Shown piece by piece: positions 1-5,641 of a DNA stretch of 13,131 nucleotides (positions are counted from its first letter, which is position 1; each line of letters opens with the position of its first letter). A model generated the notes under the pieces. The model saw only the letters and a program-made list of their open reading frames with translations. It was not told the DNA's origin and searched no databases. The stretch is from the NCBI GenBank assembly GCA_025963345.1, contig JAOPUS010000315.1:1-13131 (forward strand), read 5' to 3'. Position numbers and translations under genes: made by a program. The stretch is from Blastococcus sp. (GTDB taxonomy: Bacteria > Actinomycetota > Actinomycetes > Mycobacteriales > Geodermatophilaceae).

Positions 1-343
1 AGATGTCGACCGTGCCGTCGTCGTAGCCGGTCAGGAAGACGCCGTAGCCCGACGGCGGCTGGCCGAGGCGGTCGACCTCCTCCTTGAGCGAGACCAGCTG
101 CTCGCGGGCGTCGCGCAGCGTGCCGGCAAGCTTGTCGTTGCGCTCGGACAGGAACGCCGCGCGCCCCTCGGCCTCGGCGATGCGCTCCTCGAGGGCCCGC
201 ACCTGCCGCGGGCTGTCGGCCACCTTGCGGCGGAGGAGACCGATCTCCTCCTCGAGGTAGGAGATCTGGCTGAGCAGAGCAGCAACGTCACGCTCGCGCC
301 GCGCTCGCACCTCGTCGGGACCGTCGACTGAACCGGGGCCCAT
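1..343 (-). CDS. arc: Proteasome-associated AAA ATPase ARC/Mpa, N-terminal part
   Basis: Only the first 114 codons lie in the window; the gene runs off the left edge. ARC/Mpa is the hexameric AAA ATPase that captures pupylated proteins through its N-terminal coiled coil, unfolds them and feeds them to the 20S proteasome. The translation opens MGPGSVDGPDEVRARRERDV. A heptad-rich, Glu/Arg/Leu-rich coiled coil fills roughly residues 10-95, and is followed by the family's hallmark stretch QPPSGYGVFL that leads into the first OB domain. The ATG at 343 is preceded by a strong GGAGGTG (348-354 on the plus strand). The AAA module is out of view. By actinobacterial convention dop, pup and prcBA would be expected further left, but this cannot be checked here. 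Family assignment is confident from the coiled coil plus the conserved junction. Confidence 0.92.
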   Translation of the reverse strand, partial: MGPGSVDGPDEVRARRERDVAALLSQISYLEEEIGLLRRKVADSPRQVRALEERIAEAEGRAAFLSERNDKLAGTLRDAREQLVSLKEEVDRLGQPPSGYGVFLTGYDDGTVDI

Positions 344-378
344 CGCGCACCTCCACACACATCGGGGGAGCCAAGAGG

Positions 379-390
379 CAAATCTATACA
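379..390 (-). promoter_or_regulatory. Candidate -10 region for arc
   Basis: An A/T-rich island in an otherwise very GC-rich gap reads TATAGATT on the minus strand, which contains a TANNNT hexamer (TAGATT). It sits about 38 bases before the arc ATG and would give a short leader of roughly 30 bases carrying the GGAGGTG ribosome site. No clear -35 is visible. The rest of the 344-460 gap shows nothing else I can name. Confidence 0.45.
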
Positions 391-460
391 CGCGGTCCGA
401 CAGTTCGCCGTGGGCTCGCGGACAATGCGGACCGTCCGGTCACACCGGGCGCAGGAGTGC

Positions 461-1372
461 TCAGCTCTTCTGGGCCCGCCGCTGCCGGATCGGGGCCACC
501 GTGCCCTCGGCGAGGCGGCGGGCGGTGACGAGGAACGCGGTGTGGGCGACCATCCGGTGCTCCGGGCGGACGGCGAGGCCGACGGCGTGCCACGGCCGCA
601 GCAGCGATTCCCAGGCGTGCGGTTCGGTCCAGACCCCTTGGGCACGCAGCGCCTCGACGTAGGTGGACAGCTGCGTCACGGTCGCCACGTACCCGATGAG
701 GACGCCGCCGGGACGCAGGGCCGCCGCCACCGTGGGCAGCACCGCCCACGGTTCGAGCATGTCCAGGACGACGCGGTCGACCACCTCGTCGGCCGGGTGC
801 TCGGCCAGGTCGCCAAGACGCAACGACCAGTTCTCCGGGACCCCACCGAAGAACGCCCCGACGTTCCCGCGGGCGACGTCGGCGAAGTCCTCACGCCGCT
901 CGTAGCTGGTGAGCGCTCCCCCGCTGCCGACCGCCCGCAGCAGCGAGCACGTGAGCGCGCCGGAGCCGGCCCCGGCCTCCAGGACCCGCATGCCGGGGCC
1001 GATGTCGCCGAACCCGACGATCTGGGCGGCGTCCTTGGGGTAGATGACCTGCGCGCCGCGCGGCATCGAGAGCACGAAGTCGGCGAGCAGCGGCCGGAAC
1101 GCCAGATAGCCGGTGTTCGCCGTCGAGTGGACCACCGAGCCCTCGGGGGCGCCGATCAGGTCGTCGTGGGAGATCGCCCCCCGGTGGGTGTGGAACTGCT
1201 TGCCCGGCTCCAGGACGACGGTGTGCAGGCGGCCCTTCGGATCGGTCAGCTGCACCCGGTCGCCGACGACGAACGCGCCCGGCACGGGCTCCCGGGGCGC
1301 CGGAGGGGCCTCGGCGGGCTCGGTCGGGACGTCGGGAAGATCGACGTCGGAAGGCTCCTGCTGCATGTCCAC
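461..1372 (-). CDS. trmI: tRNA (adenine-58-N1)-methyltransferase TrmI
   Basis: This is a 303-residue SAM-dependent methyltransferase that makes m1A58 in the T-loop of tRNA, usually as a homotetramer; it matches the Rv2118c family. After a Pro/Glu-rich tail (about 1-30) comes the small N-terminal beta domain (30-60). HRGAISHDDLIG (63-74) is a conserved TrmI segment. Motif I, VLEAGAGSGALT (130-141), binds SAM. VVLDMLEPW (201-209) is the motif IV region with the catalytic Asp. Length and motif order are normal for the family. The GTG at 1372 is chosen because a TACGCT -10 candidate ends 8 bases before it, fitting leaderless translation; an ATG two codons in (1366) is the alternative, and neither has a good Shine-Dalgarno. 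It lies next to arc on the same strand and is divergent from the RecB-like gene, as in mycobacteria. Confidence 0.93.
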   Translation of the reverse strand: MDMQQEPSDVDLPDVPTEPAEAPPAPREPVPGAFVVGDRVQLTDPKGRLHTVVLEPGKQFHTHRGAISHDDLIGAPEGSVVHSTANTGYLAFRPLLADFVLSMPRGAQVIYPKDAAQIVGFGDIGPGMRVLEAGAGSGALTCSLLRAVGSGGALTSYERREDFADVARGNVGAFFGGVPENWSLRLGDLAEHPADEVVDRVVLDMLEPWAVLPTVAAALRPGGVLIGYVATVTQLSTYVEALRAQGVWTEPHAWESLLRPWHAVGLAVRPEHRMVAHTAFLVTARRLAEGTVAPIRQRRAQKS

Positions 1373-1380
1373 GGGCGGCC

Positions 1381-1386
1381 AGCGTA
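1381..1386 (-). promoter_or_regulatory. Candidate -10 element of trmI (leaderless)
   Basis: The minus strand reads TACGCT, a TANNNT match, ending 8 bases before the GTG at 1372. The predicted transcript start therefore falls at or within about two bases of the start codon. No convincing -35 was seen. The absence of a Shine-Dalgarno supports the leaderless reading. Confidence 0.4.
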
Positions 1387-1520
1387 CGGAGCCCGCCGAT
1401 GTGACCCGTGTCCCCGGCCCGGCGCAGGACGGGCACCGGTCCCCGGACGCAACGCACGACGCGCATGTGACGCCTGTCCACTCCTGGGCGCGGTGGATGG
1501 GAACTGTCGGTGGGGAGACC

Positions 1521-1526
1521 TAGCCT
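1521..1526 (+). promoter_or_regulatory. Candidate -10 element of the RecB-like gene (leaderless)
   Basis: TAGCCT matches TANNNT and ends 7 bases before the ATG at 1534. That is the spacing expected when transcription starts on the A of the start codon, an arrangement common in actinobacteria. The -35 is not clear. It decides against the upstream in-frame GTG at 1510, which lies before this element. Confidence 0.5.
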
Positions 1527-1533
1527 CGGGGAC

Positions 1534-2481
1534 ATGACGCTGACGGTGCAGACGGATCCGGGTTCCGGGGCTCCGGCCGGGGACGCCCCGCAGACCGACG
1601 ACGCCACGGCACCGCGCCGTCCCTCGCTGTCGCCCAGCCGCGCGGCGGACTTCAAGACCTGTCCCCTGCTCTACCGCTTCCGCACGATCGACCGGTTGCC
1701 CGAGCGCAAGAGCCTGGCCGCGGTCCGTGGCACCCTCGTGCACTCCGTCCTCGAGCGCCTCTACGACCTCCCCGCCGCGCAACGGACCGTCGAGGCGGCC
1801 CAGGAGCTGCTGGAGCCGGCCTGGGCCGAGCTGCGGGTGGAGCCCGGCGTCGCCGAGCTGTTCGCGGTGGCGCAGGAGGACGGCGCGGAGACCTCCCCGT
1901 CGGCGCCGGAGTCGGTCGAGGCGTGGCTGCTCTCGGCCGGGAAGCTGGTCGAGAAGTACTTCACGCTCGAGGACCCGACCCGCATCCAGCCCCACGGCCG
2001 CGAGGAACTCGTCGAGGTCACGCTGCCCGACGGTCTGCGGCTGCGCGGCTTCGTCGATCGTCTCGACGTGGCACCGAACGGTGCCCTGCGGGTCGTCGAC
2101 TACAAGACCGGGGCGGTGCCGCGGGAGGCCTTCGAGGGCAAGGCCCTCTTCCAGATGAAGTTCTACGCGCTGGTCCTCTGGCGCACCCGTGGCGTCGTGG
2201 CCGCGCAGCTGAAGCTGCTCTACCTCAAGGACGGCGATGCGCTGACCTACGCGCCCGACGAGGACGAGCTTCTCCGTTTCGAGCGCACCCTCATCGCCAT
2301 CTGGGCGGCCATCGAGCGCGCGGTCGCCACCGGTGACTTCCGCCCCAACAAGTCCCGGCTCTGCGACTGGTGCGACCACCAGGCCGTCTGCCCGGCCTGG
2401 GGCGGCACTCCCCCGCCGTTCCCCGTGAAGGCGGCAGCGGCGGCCGGGTGGCCGACCTTGCCCATCGTCGAGGTCGGCTGA
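1534..2481 (+). CDS. Standalone RecB-family (Cas4/AddB-like) Fe-S nuclease
   Basis: A 315-residue PD-(D/E)XK nuclease of the RecB/Cas4 type, positionally equivalent to Rv2119 of M. tuberculosis; its exact cellular substrate is unknown. It starts LSPSRAADFKTCPLLYRFR, with Cys43 in the usual N-terminal Cys position and His70 in RGTLVHSVLE. The nuclease core is GFVDRLD (172-178), VVDYKTG (187-193) with Asp189 and Lys191, and QMKFYAL (207-213). Three C-terminal cysteines (C277, C280, C286 in LCDWCDHQAVC) with Cys43 make the 4Fe-4S set seen in Cas4 and AddB. No helicase domain is present. The ATG at 1534 is preferred because of the -10 candidate 7 bases upstream; a GTG at 1510 would add eight residues. 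There is no CRISPR context, so a repair role is more likely than adaptation. Confidence 0.88.
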   Translation: MTLTVQTDPGSGAPAGDAPQTDDATAPRRPSLSPSRAADFKTCPLLYRFRTIDRLPERKSLAAVRGTLVHSVLERLYDLPAAQRTVEAAQELLEPAWAELRVEPGVAELFAVAQEDGAETSPSAPESVEAWLLSAGKLVEKYFTLEDPTRIQPHGREELVEVTLPDGLRLRGFVDRLDVAPNGALRVVDYKTGAVPREAFEGKALFQMKFYALVLWRTRGVVAAQLKLLYLKDGDALTYAPDEDELLRFERTLIAIWAAIERAVATGDFRPNKSRLCDWCDHQAVCPAWGGTPPPFPVKAAAAAGWPTLPIVEVG

Positions 2482-2513
2482 GAAAGCTGCTTCCGCCGAC
2501 TGATGGGGACCGG

Positions 2514-2538
2514 CTGTCGTCCGAGCACGAGGCGACAG
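2514..2538. terminator. Hairpin between convergent genes
   Basis: A perfect six-base inverted repeat, CTGTCG (2514-2519) and CGACAG (2533-2538), can be extended by one C-G and one G-U pair, leaving a nine-base loop. It lies in the 58-base gap between the 3' ends of the RecB-like gene (plus) and ubiA (minus), so it could end both transcripts. There is no T tract, as is usual in such GC-rich genomes, so confidence is modest. Confidence 0.35.
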
Positions 2539-2539
2539 G

Positions 2540-3481
2540 TCACGCCAGGTAGAGGGCACCGCCGACGAGCGCGACCCAGATGACAGCCGCCGTCACCATG
2601 AAGCGATCGGAGGTCAGCAGCTCTTCCGGCGCCTCCCCCTCACCTCGCGCGACCAGAAGGCTGTAGCGGAGCATCAGCGCCAGGAACGGTACGACCGAGA
2701 GGGCCAGCGGGAGGGAGCCCACATCGGCGCCCACGTACTGGAGAGCCCAGGTGGCGTAGGTCAGGACGACGCCGGCCATCGACATCGTCAGGACCTGCTG
2801 CAACCAGGCAGCGGGGTACTGGTCGAGCGTGACCCTCGCCGACGAACCGCCCCGTCGCTCCTCGGCCGACCGCTTGGCGGTCACCAGGAACAGCGACCCG
2901 AAGAGAACGACCAGGAGGAACCAGTTCGACAGCGCGACACCCGTGGCGACGCCACCCGCGACGGCCCGCAGCAGGAAGCCGGCCGCGACCGCGAGGAGGT
3001 CCACCACGGCCTGGTTCTTGAGCCACAAGCTGTAGGCCACGGTGATGCCGAGGTAGAGGCACACCACGCCGACCGTCGCCCAGCCGAGCGGCAGCGCGAG
3101 GGCCGGGGCCAGCAGCCCCAGCGCGGTACCGATGGCGTACGCGGTTCGGGGGCTGAGACGGCCCGCCGCCACCGGCCGCAGGACCTTGATCGGATGACGC
3201 CGGTCGGCCTCGACGTCGCGGGCGTCGTTGATGAAGTAGGTGCTGGCCGACGCCACCGTGAAGACCGCCGCCGTCCACGAGGCGGACGCCGCGACCACCG
3301 GCAGGAACAGCACCCCGCCGGCCGCCGGAGCAGCGAACACGACGACGTTCTTCAGCCACTGCTTCGGTCGCGCCGTCCGCAGGACCGCCGACGCCACGGC
3401 CGCCGCGCCGTCGCCGGACAACCGTTTCGGGGCGGTCGACGCCCGGGCCTGCTGCCCCGGCGGTCGGAGAGTCGAGGACAT
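2540..3481 (-). CDS. ubiA: Decaprenyl-phosphate phosphoribosyltransferase (UbiA superfamily)
   Basis: An integral membrane prenyltransferase-fold enzyme of about 313 residues and 8-9 hydrophobic helices, of the Rv3806c type. It transfers 5-phosphoribose from PRPP to decaprenyl phosphate, the first committed step to decaprenylphosphoryl arabinose. RTARPKQWLKN (36-45) opens the domain. The Asp-rich NDARDVEAD (85-93), followed by RHPIKVLRPVAAG, is the metal/PRPP-binding motif and closely matches the mycobacterial form. YSLWLKNQAVVDL (150-162) and TAKRSAEER (201-209) are further family landmarks. The ATG at 3481 is chosen over the ATG at 3496 because TGGAG sits five bases upstream of it. The gene follows the glycosidase-like gene by 27 bases, so the two are likely co-transcribed. 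Not a menaquinone or heme UbiA: the PKQWLKN and NDxRDxExD pattern is specific to this group. Confidence 0.92.
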   Translation of the reverse strand: MSSTLRPPGQQARASTAPKRLSGDGAAAVASAVLRTARPKQWLKNVVVFAAPAAGGVLFLPVVAASASWTAAVFTVASASTYFINDARDVEADRRHPIKVLRPVAAGRLSPRTAYAIGTALGLLAPALALPLGWATVGVVCLYLGITVAYSLWLKNQAVVDLLAVAAGFLLRAVAGGVATGVALSNWFLLVVLFGSLFLVTAKRSAEERRGGSSARVTLDQYPAAWLQQVLTMSMAGVVLTYATWALQYVGADVGSLPLALSVVPFLALMLRYSLLVARGEGEAPEELLTSDRFMVTAAVIWVALVGGALYLA

Positions 3482-3486
3482 GTCGG

Positions 3487-3491
3487 CTCCA
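3487..3491 (-). promoter_or_regulatory. Ribosome site fixing the ubiA start
   Basis: The minus strand reads TGGAG five bases before the ATG at 3481. The longer alternative ATG at 3496 has no purine-rich sequence ahead of it, so the inner start is favoured. Confidence 0.55.
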
Positions 3492-3508
3492 CTCATCGCG
3501 ACAGCACG

Positions 3509-4696
3509 TCAACGCAGGCGCAGGTAGAAGAAGTCACGCTGATCGGGGGCGAGGTAGCGATCTGCGGGGCGATGCATGCCGGGCAGCAGCTTGGTGGGCG
3601 CGACCGAGCCGCTTGCGGAGGGAGCCCATGACGCGAAGGAAGTCATGGCGGAGTGAATGTCCAGCTCCATGCCCCGCCGGATGCCAGCGCCGACCATCGC
3701 GTCGGCGAGCGACTGCAGGGTGAGTCCGTTGCCGGCGACGTAGATGAGGTTGCCGTTCGCGTCCGTGCCCAGTCCCGAGCGCCAGGTGAACTGGAACTGG
3801 TTCCTCGAACTACCCCACCGGCCGTCGGCGTTGGTCGTGAGCCCGGCGACGGGACGGCCGGCATCGACGACGAGGGCCAGGTTCTGGCGGACGGACCGCA
3901 CGTGCGAGGTCATCGTGACGTCCCGTCCCCACTGCCCCACCGTCACGTGACCGTGGTCGTCGATCACCACGGAGGCATCGCCGGCCCGCAACGGCCGGGC
4001 GGTCACACCATCGACGTAGAAGCCTCCGTCGATGTCGGTGAACTTCCAGCCCGAGTTGAAGGTGGCCACCAGGGACGCGACGTCGGCGGCGGGCACCCGG
4101 GCGTCGCCGGACAACCCCGTGCCGCCGGGTTGCTGAGTGCCGGCGACCAGGTGAGCGCTGGTGGCCGAGGTGCGCATCCAGGCGACGCCGACGACGACGC
4201 TGGGGTGAGCGGCATCGGATCGCTCGAACGTCGTGTACATGGCGGGGGCACCGGAGGGGTCCGCTCGCCCTGGCACCCAGACGCCTTCGCCGGGAAGCGC
4301 TGGGGAGCCGGCGACCGCGGGTATCGGTGGCGGCGACTCGGCCGAGGCCCCTGTCGCGGTGCCGCCCGCGGAGACGCGCGGCAGGGAGCCCGGATCGGGA
4401 ACGCTCGCGGACGGGGGGTGGTGCGCGTAGTACCAGTTCTCGACCGCGTTCACGACGGCTCCCCCGCCGTTGTCCCGGATCCACTCCACCGACCGCACCT
4501 GCCAGCTGCCACCGCCGGGGGCTGACAGCGCCCGGCCGTAGGAGAGACCGGGGACGGCCAGGAGAAGCGCCAGCACCAGGAGCATCGCCCGGCGCCGCCG
4601 CCACCGACGCCGCTGGGGAGCCCCGTCCTCCGATCGACTCGGCGGCCGTGGGCCGCTCGGCGGAGGGGGTGCGGGACGGGACTCCACCAGGGTCAT
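3509..4696 (-). CDS. Membrane-anchored phosphodiester-glycosidase-like (NAGPA/DUF2233) protein
   Basis: A 395-residue predicted envelope protein. A Pro-rich then Arg-rich cytoplasmic stub (1-37, with RRRWRRRR) is followed by one hydrophobic segment (about 38-54), giving a signal anchor with the bulk outside. A Pro/Ala/Ser linker follows (about 95-135). The C-terminal domain (about 165-395) resembles the phosphodiester glycosidase family: ATFNSGWKFTDIDGGFYVDG (211-230), then RSGLGTDANGNLIYVAGNGL and LADAMVGAGIRRGMELDIHSAM. In many members the last motif is LDGGGS; here Asp346 is kept but the Gly-rich loop is IHSA. The family cleaves sugar phosphodiesters such as GlcNAc-1-P-linked groups; the substrate here is unknown. 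The ATG at 4696 has a strong GGAGGTG, while the reading frame is open to 4843 without support. It sits between dprE2 and ubiA, which suggests a cell-wall glycan role. Confidence 0.72.
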   Translation of the reverse strand: MTLVESRPAPPPPSGPRPPSRSEDGAPQRRRWRRRRAMLLVLALLLAVPGLSYGRALSAPGGGSWQVRSVEWIRDNGGGAVVNAVENWYYAHHPPSASVPDPGSLPRVSAGGTATGASAESPPPIPAVAGSPALPGEGVWVPGRADPSGAPAMYTTFERSDAAHPSVVVGVAWMRTSATSAHLVAGTQQPGGTGLSGDARVPAADVASLVATFNSGWKFTDIDGGFYVDGVTARPLRAGDASVVIDDHGHVTVGQWGRDVTMTSHVRSVRQNLALVVDAGRPVAGLTTNADGRWGSSRNQFQFTWRSGLGTDANGNLIYVAGNGLTLQSLADAMVGAGIRRGMELDIHSAMTSFASWAPSASGSVAPTKLLPGMHRPADRYLAPDQRDFFYLRLR

Positions 4697-4700
4697 TGCC

Positions 4701-4707
4701 CACCTCC
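4701..4707 (-). promoter_or_regulatory. Ribosome site fixing the glycosidase-like start
   Basis: The minus strand reads GGAGGTG, ending four bases before the ATG at 4696. It decides against the upstream in-frame start at 4843, which would add 49 low-complexity residues and run through the direct-repeat element at 4821-4837. Confidence 0.7.
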
Positions 4708-4814
4708 GTCTTGGGGCCCGGACGTGCCGGGGTCGTGCCCACGTGGCGCCCGGTGAGGGCAGGGCCCGGCCCGCCGACCGCCGGGTCGGGGTCCCGATGG
4801 CCTCACTGTGAAGG

Positions 4815-4862
4815 GGGCCGGCTGAGGAGACGCTGAGGTCCACTCGAGACCCGAGCCGGCCC
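4815..4862 (-). terminator. Inverted repeat downstream of dprE2, enclosing the direct-repeat box
   Basis: GGGCCGGCT (4815-4823) and AGCCGGCCC (4854-4862) are perfect nine-base complements separated by 30 bases. An inner GGTC/GACC pair (4837-4840, 4848-4851) could form a second small stem. The structure begins about 14 bases after the dprE2 stop, so it may end or attenuate that transcript, but there is no T tract and the loop is long. One arm overlaps the TCAG element, so it could equally be chance in GC-rich DNA. Confidence 0.3.
4821..4837 (-). promoter_or_regulatory. 11-bp direct-repeat element upstream of the glycosidase-ubiA pair
   Basis: The minus strand reads CTCAGCGTCTCCTCAGC, two TCAG half-sites exactly 11 bases apart. 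It matches the consensus YTCAGSGWNNNCTCAGC shared with 7150-7166 and 9300-9316. It lies 124 bases before the ATG at 4696, in the 180-base gap after dprE2. It is proposed as a binding site for the response regulator encoded at 8587-9264. The rest of this gap shows only the inverted repeat noted separately. Confidence 0.6.
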
Positions 4863-4876
4863 GCTGCGCAGATCGC

Positions 4877-5641
4877 TCACCGGTCGGGCAGGCGCCGGAA
4901 CAGCGTCCGGGGCAGCAGCCGGAGGCCACCCATGACCAGCCCGAGGGAACGCGGAACGTGGACCGTGTGCGCACGGCGGGCCAGCGCTGCCACGACAGCA
5001 TCAGCGACCGCGTCGGGCTCCGTCGCCAGCGGAGCCGGAGGACGGCCGGCGGTCATGGCAGAGCGCACGAAGCCGGGCCGCACCACGAGCAGGTGGCCCC
5101 CACTCCCCACGAGCGCGTCGGACAACCCCGAGGCGAAGGCGTCGAGCCCTGCCTTGGCCGAGCCGTACACGTAGTTCGCCCGGCGCGCGCGCATGGCGGC
5201 CACGGAGGAGAGGACCACGATGTCCCCGTGGCCTTGACGGCGCACCAGCTGCCCGAGGTGCGTCAGGACGGAGACCCCGCCCAGCACCATCGTCCGGTGC
5301 ACCTGTACCGCCTTCGCCGCGTCGACCTCGTCGCTGAGCTGATCACCGAGCACCCCGAACGCCAGAACCACGACATCGAGGTCCCCGTGCCGGGCCACGA
5401 CGGCCTTGAGCATGCGGCCGTGGTCATCGACGTCGTCAGCGTCGAAGGCCACCCGGTCGACGCACCCCGCTCCGGCGTCGAGCAGCTGTTCAGCTGCCGC
5501 GCGCATCCGGTCGGGATCCCGGCCGGCCAGCACGAGCGTGCGGGCCCCGTCGTGGACGAAGCGCCGTGCGATCGCCAGCCCGATGTCGGACCCGCCGCCC
5601 AGGACGAGCACGGTGCCGGGGCTGCCGGTGCCGTCACGCAC
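4877..5641 (-). CDS. dprE2: Decaprenylphosphoryl-2-keto-D-erythro-pentose reductase DprE2
   Basis: A 254-residue classical short-chain dehydrogenase that reduces the 2-keto intermediate made by DprE1 to decaprenylphosphoryl-D-arabinose with NADH. The nucleotide-binding motif is VLGGGSDIG (13-21). LAGRD (38-42) and DADD (67-70) follow the Rossmann pattern. The catalytic set is Ser146 in VLSSVAAM, with Tyr159 and Lys163 in YVYGSAKAGLDAF. RARRANYVYGSAKAG is characteristic of DprE2 among SDRs. The GTG at 5641 overlaps the dprE1 stop by eight bases (GTGCGTGA), implying translational coupling. The C-terminal amphipathic, basic tail (about 232-254, LGLVMGGLRLLPRTLFRRLP) may associate with the membrane, as expected for an enzyme acting on a lipid-linked sugar. 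Length is typical. Confidence 0.93.
   Translation of the reverse strand: MRDGTGSPGTVLVLGGGSDIGLAIARRFVHDGARTLVLAGRDPDRMRAAAEQLLDAGAGCVDRVAFDADDVDDHGRMLKAVVARHGDLDVVVLAFGVLGDQLSDEVDAAKAVQVHRTMVLGGVSVLTHLGQLVRRQGHGDIVVLSSVAAMRARRANYVYGSAKAGLDAFASGLSDALVGSGGHLLVVRPGFVRSAMTAGRPPAPLATEPDAVADAVVAALARRAHTVHVPRSLGLVMGGLRLLPRTLFRRLPDR

Noticed and set aside
410..1537. Long plus-strand open frame opposite trmI
   Set aside because: Arg/Pro/Gly-rich translation with no recognisable motif; it mirrors trmI, whose motifs are complete. Typical of GC-rich antisense frames.
2478..2503. Two CTGA words 22 bases apart near the RecB-like stop, resembling the repeat element
   Set aside because: One overlaps the stop codon, the spacing is two turns rather than one, no middle half-site is present, and the flanking consensus bases are missing.
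4697..4843. 49-residue N-terminal extension of the glycosidase-like protein
   Set aside because: Low-complexity, no ribosome site at 4843, and it would cover the regulatory repeat; GGAGGTG precedes the ATG at 4696.
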